DNA of 64,000 bases from Maribacter aquivivus (lineage in GTDB: Bacteria; Bacteroidota; Bacteroidia; Flavobacteriales; Flavobacteriaceae). The translations under genes and the position numbers were made by a program. Under the pieces are notes generated by a model. It saw nothing but the letters and a program-made list of their open reading frames with translations, searched no databases and was not told the origin of the DNA. Positions 35,774-45,251 of this stretch are shown one piece after another (within the stretch, counting starts at the first letter, position 1; every line of letters starts with the position of its first letter). The stretch is taken from positions 1,488,001-1,552,000 of the forward strand of contig NZ_FQZX01000001.1 of NCBI RefSeq assembly GCF_900142175.1, written 5' to 3'.

Positions 35774-36397
35774 ATGGCTAGAAGAGCAGGAGCACCAGAA
35801 GTTAGTGCGGGTTCAATGGCGGACATAGCTTTCCTTTTACTTATCTTTTTCTTAGTAACTACTACTATTGAAACTGATGCTGGATTGGATCGTATGTTAC
35901 CACCAATGGAGCCACCTACGGAAGCACCACCAATTATTAAGCAAAAGAACATTTTTACGGTTAATATTAACCGAAATGGTCAATTGTTGGTGGAAGATGA
36001 GATTCTTTCAATAGATAAATTGCGTGAAAGAGCAATGGCGTTTTTAGATAACGGTGGAGCACCATCAGGAAGTCCTGATTATTGTAGCTACTGTAAAGGA
36101 AAGCGTAATGCTGAATCTTCGGATAATCCGATGAAAGCAATTATCTCTTTAAAGAATGATCGTGAAACAAAGTATAGTACATACATAACAGTTCAAAACG
36201 AATTGGTAGGTGCATACAACGATCTTAGAAATAGAGAAGCTAAGCGTTTATTTGGTAAAGATTATGTTGCTATGGAGGCTGAGTATTTGAATCCTGAAAC
36301 TGAAGATTCTGTTAAAGAAGAATTGAAAGAAAAGGTACAAAGAATACAAGGTTTGTTTCCACAGAAATTATCTGAAGCTGAAACTTCAAGCGAATAA
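35774..36397 (+). CDS. exbD: ExbD/TolR family protein with CxxC-containing insertion
   Basis: A 207-residue inner-membrane protein. The N-terminus has SAGSMADIAFLLLIFFLV at about 16-33, where the aspartate in the helix is the proton-carrying residue of ExbD. The periplasmic domain follows (NIFTVNINRNGQLLVEDE). Compared with ordinary ExbD (about 140 residues) it has an insertion with YCSYCKGKRN (about 102-111) and a longer helical C-terminus. It is transcribed with exbB and the second exbD. Confidence 0.9.
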   Translation: MARRAGAPEVSAGSMADIAFLLLIFFLVTTTIETDAGLDRMLPPMEPPTEAPPIIKQKNIFTVNINRNGQLLVEDEILSIDKLRERAMAFLDNGGAPSGSPDYCSYCKGKRNAESSDNPMKAIISLKNDRETKYSTYITVQNELVGAYNDLRNREAKRLFGKDYVAMEAEYLNPETEDSVKEELKEKVQRIQGLFPQKLSEAETSSE

Positions 36398-36419
36398 TTA
36401 ATAAATTAAAAGTAACACT

Positions 36420-36902
36420 ATGTCAAAATTTGCAAAGAAAAAAGATGGAGAGGTACCAGCGGTATCAACAGCTTCCCTTCCTGACATTGTATTTATGCTT
36501 TTGTTTTTCTTTATGACGGTAACCGTTATGAAGGATAGTTCCTTGAAAGTTGAAAACGTACTTCCGAATGCTAGTGAAGTAAAGAAATTGGAGAAGAAAG
36601 ATCGTGTAATCTATATTTATGTTGGTAAGCCAACTAGAGAATATGAGAAGACTTTTGGTACAGAACCAAAAATTCAATTAAACGACAAATTCGCTAGTCC
36701 TTCTGAAGTTGGTGATTATATTTTGATGGAAAGAGCTAAAAAACCTCAAGAAATTCAAAATGTATTGACCACGGCACTTAAGGTTGATAAGAACGCTAGT
36801 ATGGGATTGATATCCGATATTAAACAAGAGTTAAGAAAAGTAAACGCTTTAAAGGTAAATTATACTACCTATGAAGGTGATGCTTTCAATAATCTACAAT
36901 AG
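36420..36902 (+). CDS. exbD: second ExbD/TolR family protein
   Basis: A 160-residue protein. STASLPDIVFMLLFFFMTVTV at about 16-36 contains the ExbD helix with its essential aspartate at residue 22. The periplasmic domain ends VNALKVNYTTYEGDAFNNLQ. It has no CxxC. Paired ExbD proteins are usual in Bacteroidota and probably form a heterodimer in the ExbB channel. The terminator at 36929 ends the operon. Confidence 0.92.
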   Translation: MSKFAKKKDGEVPAVSTASLPDIVFMLLFFFMTVTVMKDSSLKVENVLPNASEVKKLEKKDRVIYIYVGKPTREYEKTFGTEPKIQLNDKFASPSEVGDYILMERAKKPQEIQNVLTTALKVDKNASMGLISDIKQELRKVNALKVNYTTYEGDAFNNLQ

Positions 36903-36928
36903 TTAGTTAAGTAGAATATTACATTTTC

Positions 36929-36960
36929 AAAACGCTTCAAATTTATTTGAAGCGTTTTTT
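36929..36960 (+). terminator. terminator of the exb operon
   Basis: AAAACGCTTCAAAT and ATTTGAAGCGTTTT form a stem of about 14 bp with a 2-base loop, followed by T residues. Confidence 0.92.
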
Positions 36961-36979
36961 ATTTCATTAACTTTACTTC

Positions 36980-37648
36980 ATGCGTTTTGCCATTTTATTT
37001 TTATTAGTAGTTCTGCAATCTAATGCTCAAGTAGTATCAGATAGTATAGAAAGTTCACATTATTTCGAGGATCAGTTTTATGTTGGTCTATCGTATAACT
37101 TTATATTGAACCATCCAGAGGGTTCTAATCAACGTAACCTCTCTTATGGTCTACAAGCAGGTGTAATAAAAGATATTCCTTTAAATAGGGTAGGAACAAA
37201 GGCTATAGGCGTTGGGGCGGGCTTAGCTTTGAATAGTTATTATTCAAACCTAGTTGCCGATATTTCTGGAGATGATATTTCTTATAGTATAAATGATGAT
37301 ATTACTAGAAGTAAGTTAGAGACACATTTAGTAGAGTTTCCTTTAGAGTTTAGATGGCGAAATTCTACTGCAGAAGATTATAAATTCTGGCGTGTATATG
37401 GAGGTATTAAGGCTGCTTATGTTTTAGGAGCAAGGTCAAAATATGATTTAGGTGACATTAGTGAGGGGTTCAATAATACAGACTTAACTAAATTTCAGTA
37501 CGGGCTTACCTTAAGTTTTGGCTATAATACCTTTAATCTACATGCTTATTATGCATTAACTGAGCTTTTTGATGGTAATGCATCTGTCAATGGTGAGGTA
37601 TTACAATATAGACCATTACGTATAGGTCTTATTTTCTACATACTATAA
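36980..37648 (+). CDS. outer-membrane beta-barrel (porin-family, PorT-like) protein
   Basis: A 222-residue protein with signal peptide MRFAILFLLVVLQSNAQ. The mature part has alternating barrel strands (DQFYVGLSYNFIL, FWRVYGGIKAAYVLG, FQYGLTLSFGYNTFNLHAYY) and ends in LRIGLIFYIL. It resembles the PorT-like porin family that includes T9SS accessory proteins, though I cannot tell whether it is the T9SS PorT/SprT orthologue. It lies just behind the exb terminator. Its stop overlaps the stop of the convergent PAP2-related gene by 6 bp. Confidence 0.75.
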   Translation: MRFAILFLLVVLQSNAQVVSDSIESSHYFEDQFYVGLSYNFILNHPEGSNQRNLSYGLQAGVIKDIPLNRVGTKAIGVGAGLALNSYYSNLVADISGDDISYSINDDITRSKLETHLVEFPLEFRWRNSTAEDYKFWRVYGGIKAAYVLGARSKYDLGDISEGFNNTDLTKFQYGLTLSFGYNTFNLHAYYALTELFDGNASVNGEVLQYRPLRIGLIFYIL

Positions 37649-38248
37649 CCAGAATCTTACGGTCAGTAACTGAGATAATAGTCCTATAAAAAGACCGATT
37701 ACAACTTCTATATCGGTATGTGCTTTTAAATATAGTCTTGCGGTAATAATGCTTCCAGTACATATGATGAGTAAACTGATTGCAATTATAAGATTGATTT
37801 CAAAATGAATGCTTAAATTAATGAGATACATTAATAGACCACTTATGCCAACGGTATGTAGGCTGGTTTTAAAATTAAATAGTAATAATAGTATACAGGC
37901 TATAGTAGCGCCTAATAGCCCAGTAAAGTAAAAATAAAGCTCACTTACGTAATTGTTTGGAATAACCTTATAAAGGATTAAAAGGAGTATTGACGCGTGA
38001 ATATAAAGAGGGTATTTTCTTTCTTGAATAGAGTCTAAGGTAATGGAATGTACTAAACCCAAATTCTTCAATATTAAAAAGGTTATTATCGGGATAATAA
38101 CGGTTAATATAAAAATGGGTAATATGCTAGCACTTTGGATTTCTAATGGGGTAAATTTAGGGGTGATTAGAAAATAAGCAACAGTACCACCTATAGGAAT
38201 AAATAGTGGGTGAAATAAGTAGGAGATAAGATTGGAAAAAATCTTCAT
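37643..38248 (-). CDS. PAP2-superfamily-related membrane protein with degenerate active site
   Basis: A 201-residue protein with about six membrane helices. Only parts of the PAP2 phosphatase signature are visible: ERKYPLY (in place of KxxxxxxRP), FKTSLHTVG (in place of PSGH) and ARLYLKAHTDIEV, where the expected final aspartate of SRx5Hx3D is a glutamate. It may be a non-catalytic or divergent lipid phosphatase. Its start overlaps the rpoN stop (TAATG), so translation is coupled to sigma-54. Confidence 0.65.
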   Translation of the reverse strand: MKIFSNLISYLFHPLFIPIGGTVAYFLITPKFTPLEIQSASILPIFILTVIIPIITFLILKNLGLVHSITLDSIQERKYPLYIHASILLLILYKVIPNNYVSELYFYFTGLLGATIACILLLLFNFKTSLHTVGISGLLMYLINLSIHFEINLIIAISLLIICTGSIITARLYLKAHTDIEVVIGLFIGLLSQLLTVRFWL

Positions 38249-39705
38249 TAAATTTCTTTTCTCATACGTGCAACAGGTATACTTAACTGCTCTCTGTATT
38301 TGGCTACTGTTCTTCTGGCAATAGGATATCCTTTTTCCTTTAAAATGGCAGCGAGTTTGTCATCTGTTAATGGCTTTTTCTTGGTTTCGTTCTGAATAAC
38401 TGTTTCTAGAATTTTCTTTATTTCTTTTGTAGAAACATCTTCTCCTTGTTCATTCTTCATTGACTCAGAGAAATATTCTTTTATCAACTTGGTGCCATAA
38501 GGGGTGTCAACATATTTGCTATTTGCAACCCTAGACACTGTTGAAACATCCATTCCTATTTCATCTGCAATATCTTTTAGAATCATAGGTCTCAAATTAC
38601 GCTCATCTCCTGTTAGGAAATATTCTTTTTGATATTGCATAATTGAGTTCATCGTAATAAACAGCGTTTGTTGGCGCTGTCTAATAGCATCTATAAACCA
38701 TTTAGCGGCATCTAACTTCTGCTTAATGAACATTACTGTATCTTTTTGAGACTTAGACTTATCTTTAGCTTCTTTATAGCCCTTTAGCATATTACTATAC
38801 TCTCTAGATACGTGTAGCTCTGGTGCATTTCTACCATTTAGTGTCAGCTCCAATTCACCTTCGGTAATTCTAATGGCAAAATCAGGTACTACATGCTCTA
38901 CAATTCTATTGTTTCCAGAATACGAACCGCCTGGTTTTGGGTTTAGTTTTTCAATTTCTCCAATAGCAGCTTTTAACTCGTCTTCGGTAATGTTATGTTT
39001 CTGAATTAACTTTTGATAGTGCTTCTTAGTAAAGTGTTCAAAAGACTTCTTCAGAATCGCTGTTGCAAGCTCAATTCTCGGTGTTATTTCTTTGCGCTCT
39101 AGTTGTATTATTAAACATTCTTCTAAAGATCTAGCGCCAACTCCAGGTGGATCCAACTCTTGAACTATAGAAAGTATTTTTGTAATGGTTTTTTCATCTG
39201 TATAGATGTTTTGGGTAAAAGCCAAATCATCCATAATATCGGCGATGGGTCTACGTATGTATCCACTTTCATCTACACTGCCAACTAGAAACTCGGCAAT
39301 ATTCCACTCGTCATCTGTAAGATAAACGGTGTTTAGTTGATTTAATAAATGCTGATTGAATGAAATACCGGCAGCATAAGGCACACTTTTTTCTTCATCA
39401 TCAGAGCTATAATTATTCGCTTTGGTACGATAATCAGGAATTTCATCATCACTTAAGTAATCATCGATATTGATGTCTTCAGTGTTAATAGTTTCATTAT
39501 CTACTGCATCATCGTAAACTTCATCATACTCATCATTAGTGTTTTCTAAGTCTTCTTTACCGGTTTCTAAGGCCGGATTCTCCTCTAATTCTTGATTGAG
39601 ACGTTGTTCAAATGCCTGCGTAGGCAATTGAATCAGCTTCATCAATTGAATTTGCTGTGGAGATAACTTTTGAGATAATTTAAATGATAGATGTTGTTTT
39701 AGCAT
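38248..39705 (-). CDS. rpoN: RNA polymerase sigma-54 factor
   Basis: A 485-residue alternative sigma factor. Region I (LSFKLSQKLSPQQIQLMKLI) is at 6-25, an acidic region II at about 40-90, the core-binding domain in the middle, the helix-turn-helix near IADEIGMDVSTVSRVANSKY (about 388-407), and the RpoN box in ARRTVAKYREQL near 464-475. It directs transcription from -24/-12 promoters with AAA+ activators. No such activator lies in the window. It is downstream of asnS by 38 bp and coupled to the PAP2-related gene. Confidence 0.97.
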   Translation of the reverse strand: MLKQHLSFKLSQKLSPQQIQLMKLIQLPTQAFEQRLNQELEENPALETGKEDLENTNDEYDEVYDDAVDNETINTEDINIDDYLSDDEIPDYRTKANNYSSDDEEKSVPYAAGISFNQHLLNQLNTVYLTDDEWNIAEFLVGSVDESGYIRRPIADIMDDLAFTQNIYTDEKTITKILSIVQELDPPGVGARSLEECLIIQLERKEITPRIELATAILKKSFEHFTKKHYQKLIQKHNITEDELKAAIGEIEKLNPKPGGSYSGNNRIVEHVVPDFAIRITEGELELTLNGRNAPELHVSREYSNMLKGYKEAKDKSKSQKDTVMFIKQKLDAAKWFIDAIRQRQQTLFITMNSIMQYQKEYFLTGDERNLRPMILKDIADEIGMDVSTVSRVANSKYVDTPYGTKLIKEYFSESMKNEQGEDVSTKEIKKILETVIQNETKKKPLTDDKLAAILKEKGYPIARRTVAKYREQLSIPVARMRKEI

Positions 39706-39743
39706 TACTTTATTCTAGTACTGGTAAAAGTAACTAAATCCGC

Positions 39744-41177
39744 TTAGAATTCGGCATTCTGTGGTGTTCTTGGAAAAGGAATTACATCTCTAATATTACC
39801 CATGCCAGTTGCGAAAAGAACTAATCGTTCAAAACCAAGACCAAAACCACTATGTTCTGCAGTTCCGAATTTTCTTAAATCTAGGTACCACCATAATTCT
39901 TTCTCGTCGATACCCAATTCTTTGATTTTTTCTTTCAAGACATCTAAGCGCTCTTCTCTTTGCGAACCACCAACGATTTCACCAATGCCTGGAAATAAAA
40001 TATCCATAGCTCTAACGGTTTTTCCGTCCTCATTCAATCGCATGTAAAAAGCTTTAATTTTTGCTGGGTAATCAAATAATATTACAGGACATTTAAAATG
40101 CTTTTCAACTAAGTAGCGCTCATGCTCACTTTGTAGATCGGTACCCCATTCCTCAATAGGGTAAGTGAATTGTTTCTTTTTATTAGGCTTACAGTTTTTA
40201 AGAATATCTATAGCTTCAGTATAGCTTACTCTTTTAAAGTTGTTATCTGCTACGAACTTTAATTTTTCAATTAAAGGCATATCGCTGCGTTGCGCTTGCG
40301 GCTTGCTTTTTTCTTCGTCTATTAACCTCTTCTCTAAAAACTCTAAATCTTCTTGACAATGTGTCAATGTATAAGAAATAACGTTTTTAATAAAGTCCTC
40401 TGCAAGGTCCATATTGGCATCTAAATCGAAGAATGCCATTTCTGGTTCAATCATCCAAAATTCAGCTAAATGTCTAGATGTATTTGAGTTTTCGGCTCTA
40501 AATGTAGGTCCGAATGTATAAACTTTACCTAGTGCCATGGCATATGCCTCAGCTTCTAATTGACCAGATACTGTTAAATTGGTTTCTTTTCCGAAGAAGT
40601 CTTCTTTATAATTTACATCTCCATCTTCTGTAAGTGGAGGATTTTTTTCATCTAATGTTGTTACACGAAACATTTCTCCTGCACCTTCGGCATCTGATCC
40701 TGTAATAATAGGAGCGTGGAAGTAGTTGAAACCGTTTTCTCTAAAATAGTTGTGAATGGCAAAAGATAAGGTAGACCTAACACGCATAATTGCTGCAAAA
40801 GTGTTAGTTCTAATTCTTAAATGTGCCTTTTCTCTCAAGAATTCTAAAGAGTGTTTTTTTGGTTGAATAGGATATTCTTCTGGATCCGCAATACCTAACA
40901 CTTCCAAAGCGCTTACTTGAATTTCTACAGATTGACCGCGACCCTGACTTTCAACAAGTGTACCTGTAATTTTTAATGCAGCACCAGTATTTACTTTCTT
41001 TAATAATTCTTCGTCAAAATTCTCAAAATCAACTACACATTGAATAGTACCTAATGTAGATCCATCGTTCAATGCTATGAATCTATTACTTCTAAAGGTT
41101 CGTACCCATCCTTTTATTGTTACTTCTTGTAGTAAGTTTTTACTTGCTAGTAATTCTTTTATTGTAGCTAAACGCAT
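39744..41177 (-). CDS. asnS: asparaginyl-tRNA synthetase
   Basis: A 477-residue class II synthetase. The OB-fold anticodon-binding domain is at 15-100 ([20 protein letters not shown]). The catalytic core has [40 protein letters not shown] (motif 2), EMAFFDLD and the C-terminal motif 3 [20 protein letters not shown]. The asparagine-type residues distinguish it from aspartyl-tRNA synthetase. rpoN follows downstream on the same strand. Confidence 0.97.
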   Translation of the reverse strand: MRLATIKELLASKNLLQEVTIKGWVRTFRSNRFIALNDGSTLGTIQCVVDFENFDEELLKKVNTGAALKITGTLVESQGRGQSVEIQVSALEVLGIADPEEYPIQPKKHSLEFLREKAHLRIRTNTFAAIMRVRSTLSFAIHNYFRENGFNYFHAPIITGSDAEGAGEMFRVTTLDEKNPPLTEDGDVNYKEDFFGKETNLTVSGQLEAEAYAMALGKVYTFGPTFRAENSNTSRHLAEFWMIEPEMAFFDLDANMDLAEDFIKNVISYTLTHCQEDLEFLEKRLIDEEKSKPQAQRSDMPLIEKLKFVADNNFKRVSYTEAIDILKNCKPNKKKQFTYPIEEWGTDLQSEHERYLVEKHFKCPVILFDYPAKIKAFYMRLNEDGKTVRAMDILFPGIGEIVGGSQREERLDVLKEKIKELGIDEKELWWYLDLRKFGTAEHSGFGLGFERLVLFATGMGNIRDVIPFPRTPQNAEF

Positions 41178-41202
41178 GATATTGAATTGAAAATTAAAGT
41201 CC

Positions 41203-41210
41203 CAAAGATA
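41203..41210 (-). promoter_or_regulatory. -7 element of asnS
   Basis: TATCTTTG on the minus strand fits TAnnTTTG, 25 bp before the asnS start. No TTG is seen at the expected -33 position. Confidence 0.4.
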
Positions 41211-41267
41211 GGATTTTGTTAAAAAATAGAGGGTTTAAAAAGCGATATAAACAGTAGTTAAATAATA

Positions 41268-43658
41268 TTATTGGTTATTATTTTCATCTTGTGGTAAAAT
41301 ATCTATTTGCGGTTCTTTAAGTGTTTGCTTGTTCGCGATACTTTTTTCTAATGATAATAGTAAAGAAGGCAACAGAATTAAATTAGCCAACATTGCAAGT
41401 AATAGTGTTGCAGAAACTAGTGAACCTAGTGCTACCGTGCCACCGAAATTAGATATTACAAAGACGGAGAAGCCAAAGAATAATACTATAGAGGTGTAGA
41501 ACATACTTACGCCGGTTTCTCTTAATGCATTATATACAGATTTTTCTATTCGCCAGTTATTTGCGGTGAGTTCTTGCCTATATTTTGCGAGAAAGTGTAT
41601 GGTGTCATCGACCGAAATACCAAATGCAATACTGAATACTAATATGGTAGATGGTTTTATTGGTACACCCACAAAGCCCATAATGCCGGCAGTTATGACT
41701 AATGGCAATAAGTTAGGTATCAATGAAATGACAATCATTCTGAACGACCTAAATAAATAGGCCATGAAAAGTGCAATAAGCCCAATTGCCAAGGCAAGAG
41801 ACATAATTAGGTTTTTAACAAGATACTTTGTTCCTTTTAAGAAAAGTAATGCGCTACCGGTCATGTAAACGTTATAACGCTCTGCAGGGAATATTTTCGT
41901 GATATTCTCCTGTAACCGCTGTTCAATTTCTTCCATACGGCTGGTGTTGACATCTCGCATGAAGGTGGTCATTCTGGCTGTTTGACCAGTACTATCAACA
42001 AAAGATTTTAATAAATCTCCGTTATCATCAGATTTGCGGGCAACATCCATAATGAATGTATTTTCTTGACTGGTTGGTAATTGATAATATTTGGGAATAC
42101 CATTATAAAAAGCCTGTTTAGAATACTTTACCAGATTTACTACAGATACGGGAGTTGAAAGTTCCGGTATTTCTTCTATAACTTCGCCAAGCTGATTCAT
42201 ACGCTTTAAAGTCACAGGTTTTAAAACACCTTTTGGAGTTTTTGTGTCTACAACGATTTCAACAGGCATAATACCTTTGAACTCTTTTTCAAAAAATCTA
42301 ATGTCATGAAAGAATTCAGCATTCTTCGGCATATCCTCTATAGGGCTTCCTGATATTCTTATCTGATAAATACCAATAATACTTATTACAAGTAAAGAGA
42401 TAGAAACAATATAAACAGTAATTCTTCTATGCCTAACAATACGTTCCATCCACTGTACAAAGGCATCAATCCATTTTTTGTTCAAATGTTTTAAATGCTT
42501 TGTTTTTGGAAGCGGCATGAAGCTATAAACAATAGGAATGATAAGTAGTGATAAAACAAATATGCCTAAGATATTAATGGAAGCAACAATACCAAATTCT
42601 TTCAATAATGTACTGTCTGTTACAATGAAAGTTGCAAAACCAGATGCCGTGGTAATATTTGTCATCAACGTTGCATTTCCAATTTTAGAAATAACGCGTT
42701 GTAATGAAAGTGCCTGATTACCGTGTTTTTTTACTTCTTGTTGATATTTGTTTATTAAGAAGATACAGTTGGGAATACCAATAACAATGATTAGTGGTGG
42801 TATAAGTGCTGTAAGAACTGTAATTTCATATTGTAATAACCCAAGTAAACCAAAAGCCCACATTACGCCAATTATCACTACGCACATAGAAATTATCGTA
42901 GCTCGAATGCTTCTAAAGAAAAAGAAGAAAATTAATGAAGTAACACCAAGAGCTGCTAGAATAAATTTACCAATTTCATCAATAATATTCTGAGAATTCA
43001 TTGTCCTCACATAGGGCATTCCAGATATGTGAACATCTAAATTAGTCTCTTCTTCAAACTTTTTAACCAGTTTATTTACATCTTGTAAAATAAAATCTTT
43101 TCTAACCGAGGTATTGACAATGTCCTTATCTAGATTAACAATAGTTCTTATTGTTTTACTTTCTTTGTTGTATAGAAGGTTGTCATAGAAAGGGAGGTCA
43201 TTAAACAAATGATTGGTAATACTGTCTATTTCCTTCTTAGTCTTAAGTTCGCCGTTTATTAAGGGGCGCATTACAAACTCTTGCTTTTCGTTATCCTTAA
43301 TTAATTCTTTTAAATTGTCTGTTGAGATAACAAATTCCACCTCTGGAAAAGCAGCAAGTTGTTTGCTTAATTTATTCCAACGGTTAAAATTTTCAGGTGT
43401 AAATAGAGCGCTGTCACGCACGGCAAAAACGACTGCATTACCTTCTTCGCCAAATTTGCTAAGAAAATCTTGGTATTGAATATTTACCGGGTGGTCATCT
43501 GGTAGTAGGTTTGTCTGCGAGCTTGAAAAACGCATATATTGCCATTGCCATCCCATAAAAATGGTAAAAGCGGCAATCAAGAGTAAAATTAGGATTCTAT
43601 TTCGTAGAATTATATTTGCCGTTTTAGGCCAAAATCCCTTCGTTAGTTTAGCTACCAT
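41268..43658 (-). CDS. RND/MMPL family exporter with sterol-sensing-like helices
   Basis: A 796-residue protein started at MVAKLTKGFWPKTANIILRN (ATG 43656-43658); a TTG 21 bp upstream is also in frame, but the ATG lies just behind a -7 element and is preferred. It has two repeats, each with one helix, a large periplasmic loop and five helices, as in RND/MMPL proteins. Conserved segments are IVIGIPNCIFLINKYQQEV in the first half and IAFGISVDDTIHFLAKYRQE in the second, where the aspartates are the expected proton-relay residues. This hydrophobe exporter-type family moves lipids or hopanoids in other bacteria; the substrate here is unknown. No membrane-fusion protein is adjacent. Confidence 0.88.
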   Translation of the reverse strand: MVAKLTKGFWPKTANIILRNRILILLLIAAFTIFMGWQWQYMRFSSSQTNLLPDDHPVNIQYQDFLSKFGEEGNAVVFAVRDSALFTPENFNRWNKLSKQLAAFPEVEFVISTDNLKELIKDNEKQEFVMRPLINGELKTKKEIDSITNHLFNDLPFYDNLLYNKESKTIRTIVNLDKDIVNTSVRKDFILQDVNKLVKKFEEETNLDVHISGMPYVRTMNSQNIIDEIGKFILAALGVTSLIFFFFFRSIRATIISMCVVIIGVMWAFGLLGLLQYEITVLTALIPPLIIVIGIPNCIFLINKYQQEVKKHGNQALSLQRVISKIGNATLMTNITTASGFATFIVTDSTLLKEFGIVASINILGIFVLSLLIIPIVYSFMPLPKTKHLKHLNKKWIDAFVQWMERIVRHRRITVYIVSISLLVISIIGIYQIRISGSPIEDMPKNAEFFHDIRFFEKEFKGIMPVEIVVDTKTPKGVLKPVTLKRMNQLGEVIEEIPELSTPVSVVNLVKYSKQAFYNGIPKYYQLPTSQENTFIMDVARKSDDNGDLLKSFVDSTGQTARMTTFMRDVNTSRMEEIEQRLQENITKIFPAERYNVYMTGSALLFLKGTKYLVKNLIMSLALAIGLIALFMAYLFRSFRMIVISLIPNLLPLVITAGIMGFVGVPIKPSTILVFSIAFGISVDDTIHFLAKYRQELTANNWRIEKSVYNALRETGVSMFYTSIVLFFGFSVFVISNFGGTVALGSLVSATLLLAMLANLILLPSLLLSLEKSIANKQTLKEPQIDILPQDENNNQ

Positions 43659-43676
43659 AACTGTTTTTGCAGGTCG

Positions 43677-43684
43677 CAAAGGTA
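43677..43684 (-). promoter_or_regulatory. -7 element of the RND/MMPL gene
   Basis: TACCTTTG on the minus strand fits TAnnTTTG. It ends 18 bp before the preferred ATG, so the leader would be about 12 nt. It also covers the alternative TTG start, which argues against that start. Confidence 0.45.
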
Positions 43685-43730
43685 ACTATTAGCTACATCT
43701 GTTCCTAAATTGAAAAGTCTAAATTTTTTA

Positions 43731-43764
43731 CAAAAAAATAAAGCTACCTAATGTAGGTAGCTTT
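43731..43764 (-). terminator. terminator of the pyrH-frr operon
   Basis: On the minus strand AAAGCTACCTA and TAGGTAGCTTT form an 11-bp stem with a 3-base loop, followed by a run of T residues. It lies 24 bp past the frr stop. Confidence 0.9.
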
Positions 43765-43788
43765 AAGTAATAATCATAAATTTCTTGC

Positions 43789-44343
43789 TTATACTTTCAT
43801 GATTTCTGCCTCTTTTTTAACCAAGAAATCTTCAATTTTCTTTGTGAAAACATCAGTTAAGTCTTGTACATCGGCAGTAGCATTTTTTTGAAGGTCTTCA
43901 GAAATATCTAAATCTTTAATTTCTTTGTTCGCATCTTGTCTAGCACTTCGTACACCAACTTTTGCATGTTCTGCTTCTGCTTTAGCTTGTTTAGTAAGCT
44001 GTATTCTACGCTCTTCGGTCAGCGGTGGTACGTTGATGATGATCATATCGCCATTGTTCATAGGATTAAAACCTAGGTTGGCGTTCATTATCGCTTTTTC
44101 AATTTCTTGGAGCATGTTTTTTTCCCAAGGTTGAACAGAAATTGTTCTACCGTCTGGGGTGTTCACATTTGCTACCTGAGATAACGGAGTTTGTGATCCG
44201 TAATAATCAACCATTACAGCTGATAGCATTGCAGGGCTGGCTTTACCAGCTCTAATTTTTAAAAATGCGCGTTCTAAGTGAGCTATAGCGGCGTTCATGC
44301 CTTCTTTTGTAGCGTCTAAAACAAATTCTACTTCTTCGTTCAT
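43789..44343 (-). CDS. frr: ribosome recycling factor
   Basis: A 184-residue two-domain protein that splits post-termination ribosomes with EF-G. Conserved features are HLERAFLKIRAGKASPAML (residues 22-40), VNTPDGRTISVQPWEKNML and the C-terminal helix region ERRIQLTKQAKAEAEHAKVG. Length equals the family norm. It follows pyrH by 45 bp, the arrangement found in many bacteria. Confidence 0.98.
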   Translation of the reverse strand: MNEEVEFVLDATKEGMNAAIAHLERAFLKIRAGKASPAMLSAVMVDYYGSQTPLSQVANVNTPDGRTISVQPWEKNMLQEIEKAIMNANLGFNPMNNGDMIIINVPPLTEERRIQLTKQAKAEAEHAKVGVRSARQDANKEIKDLDISEDLQKNATADVQDLTDVFTKKIEDFLVKKEAEIMKV

Positions 44344-44388
44344 ATAATAGGTATATTACTATCGCAATAACAAAATCTATACCGATAT

Positions 44389-45096
44389 TTATAGGTTGAC
44401 CGTTGTTCCAATAGTTTGGCCGTCAACAATTTTCAGTAAATTTCCTTTTTTGTTCATATCAAAAACTACGATAGGTAGTTCATTTTCTTGGCTAAGGGTA
44501 AAAGCTGTGGTATCCATAACCTTCAGTCCTTTTTTAAGTACTTCTGAAAAAGATATATTATCAAATTTCGTAGCACTTTTATCTTTTTCTGGATCAGCAG
44601 TGTAAATACCATCTACACGTGTACCTTTAAGTATTACATCAGCTTCTATTTCAATAGCGCGTAATACAGCTGCAGAATCTGTTGTGAAATATGGGTTACC
44701 GGTTCCTCCACCAAAGATAACAACTCTTCCTTTTTCCAAATGCCTCATGGCTCTTCTTCTAATGAAGGGTTCTGCAACCTCGTTGATTTTTATGGCAGAT
44801 TGTAATCTGGTTTGTACACCGTTCATTTCTAAAGCACTTTGTAATGCTAAGCCATTAATAACGGTTGCTAGCATACCCATATGGTCGCCTTGAACTCTGT
44901 CCATGCCAGTTGCGGCACCTGCTAAACCACGAAAGATATTTCCCCCACCAATAACAATAGCTACTTCTATGCCTTTTTCAACTACTTCTTTAATTTCTTC
45001 TGCATACTCGTTTAGACGATTAGAGTCTATTCCGTATTGCTTTTCGCCCATTAGGGCTTCGCCGCTTAGTTTTAGAAGAATTCTTTTGTAGTGCAT
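44389..45096 (-). CDS. pyrH: UMP kinase
   Basis: A 235-residue amino-acid-kinase-fold enzyme that phosphorylates UMP to UDP. Visible motifs are [14 protein letters not shown] at the N-terminus, [10 protein letters not shown] (48-57), [20 protein letters not shown] and [19 protein letters not shown]. Length matches bacterial PyrH. It is transcribed with frr; a -7-like TATTTTTG lies on the minus strand at 45124-45117. Confidence 0.98.
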   Translation of the reverse strand: MHYKRILLKLSGEALMGEKQYGIDSNRLNEYAEEIKEVVEKGIEVAIVIGGGNIFRGLAGAATGMDRVQGDHMGMLATVINGLALQSALEMNGVQTRLQSAIKINEVAEPFIRRRAMRHLEKGRVVIFGGGTGNPYFTTDSAAVLRAIEIEADVILKGTRVDGIYTADPEKDKSATKFDNISFSEVLKKGLKVMDTTAFTLSQENELPIVVFDMNKKGNLLKIVDGQTIGTTVNL

Positions 45097-45204
45097 CTTA
45101 ATTTTTTATTTGCCATCAAAAATAATGAAAATATTTGATGGGTACGTTCTATATTTAATTGAAGCAATACTTAATTCGCTAAGTTAGGGTCGTAACATAT
45201 TATC

Positions 45205-45212
45205 TATCTTTG
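45205..45212 (+). promoter_or_regulatory. -7 element of the M61 peptidase gene
   Basis: TATCTTTG fits TAnnTTTG and lies about 39 bp before the preferred start codon. It overlaps the TTG that would be the furthest upstream start, arguing against that start. Confidence 0.45.
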
Positions 45213-45251
45213 ATATCGTTGATTTTTAAATATTCACTTATGAAGTTTTAT

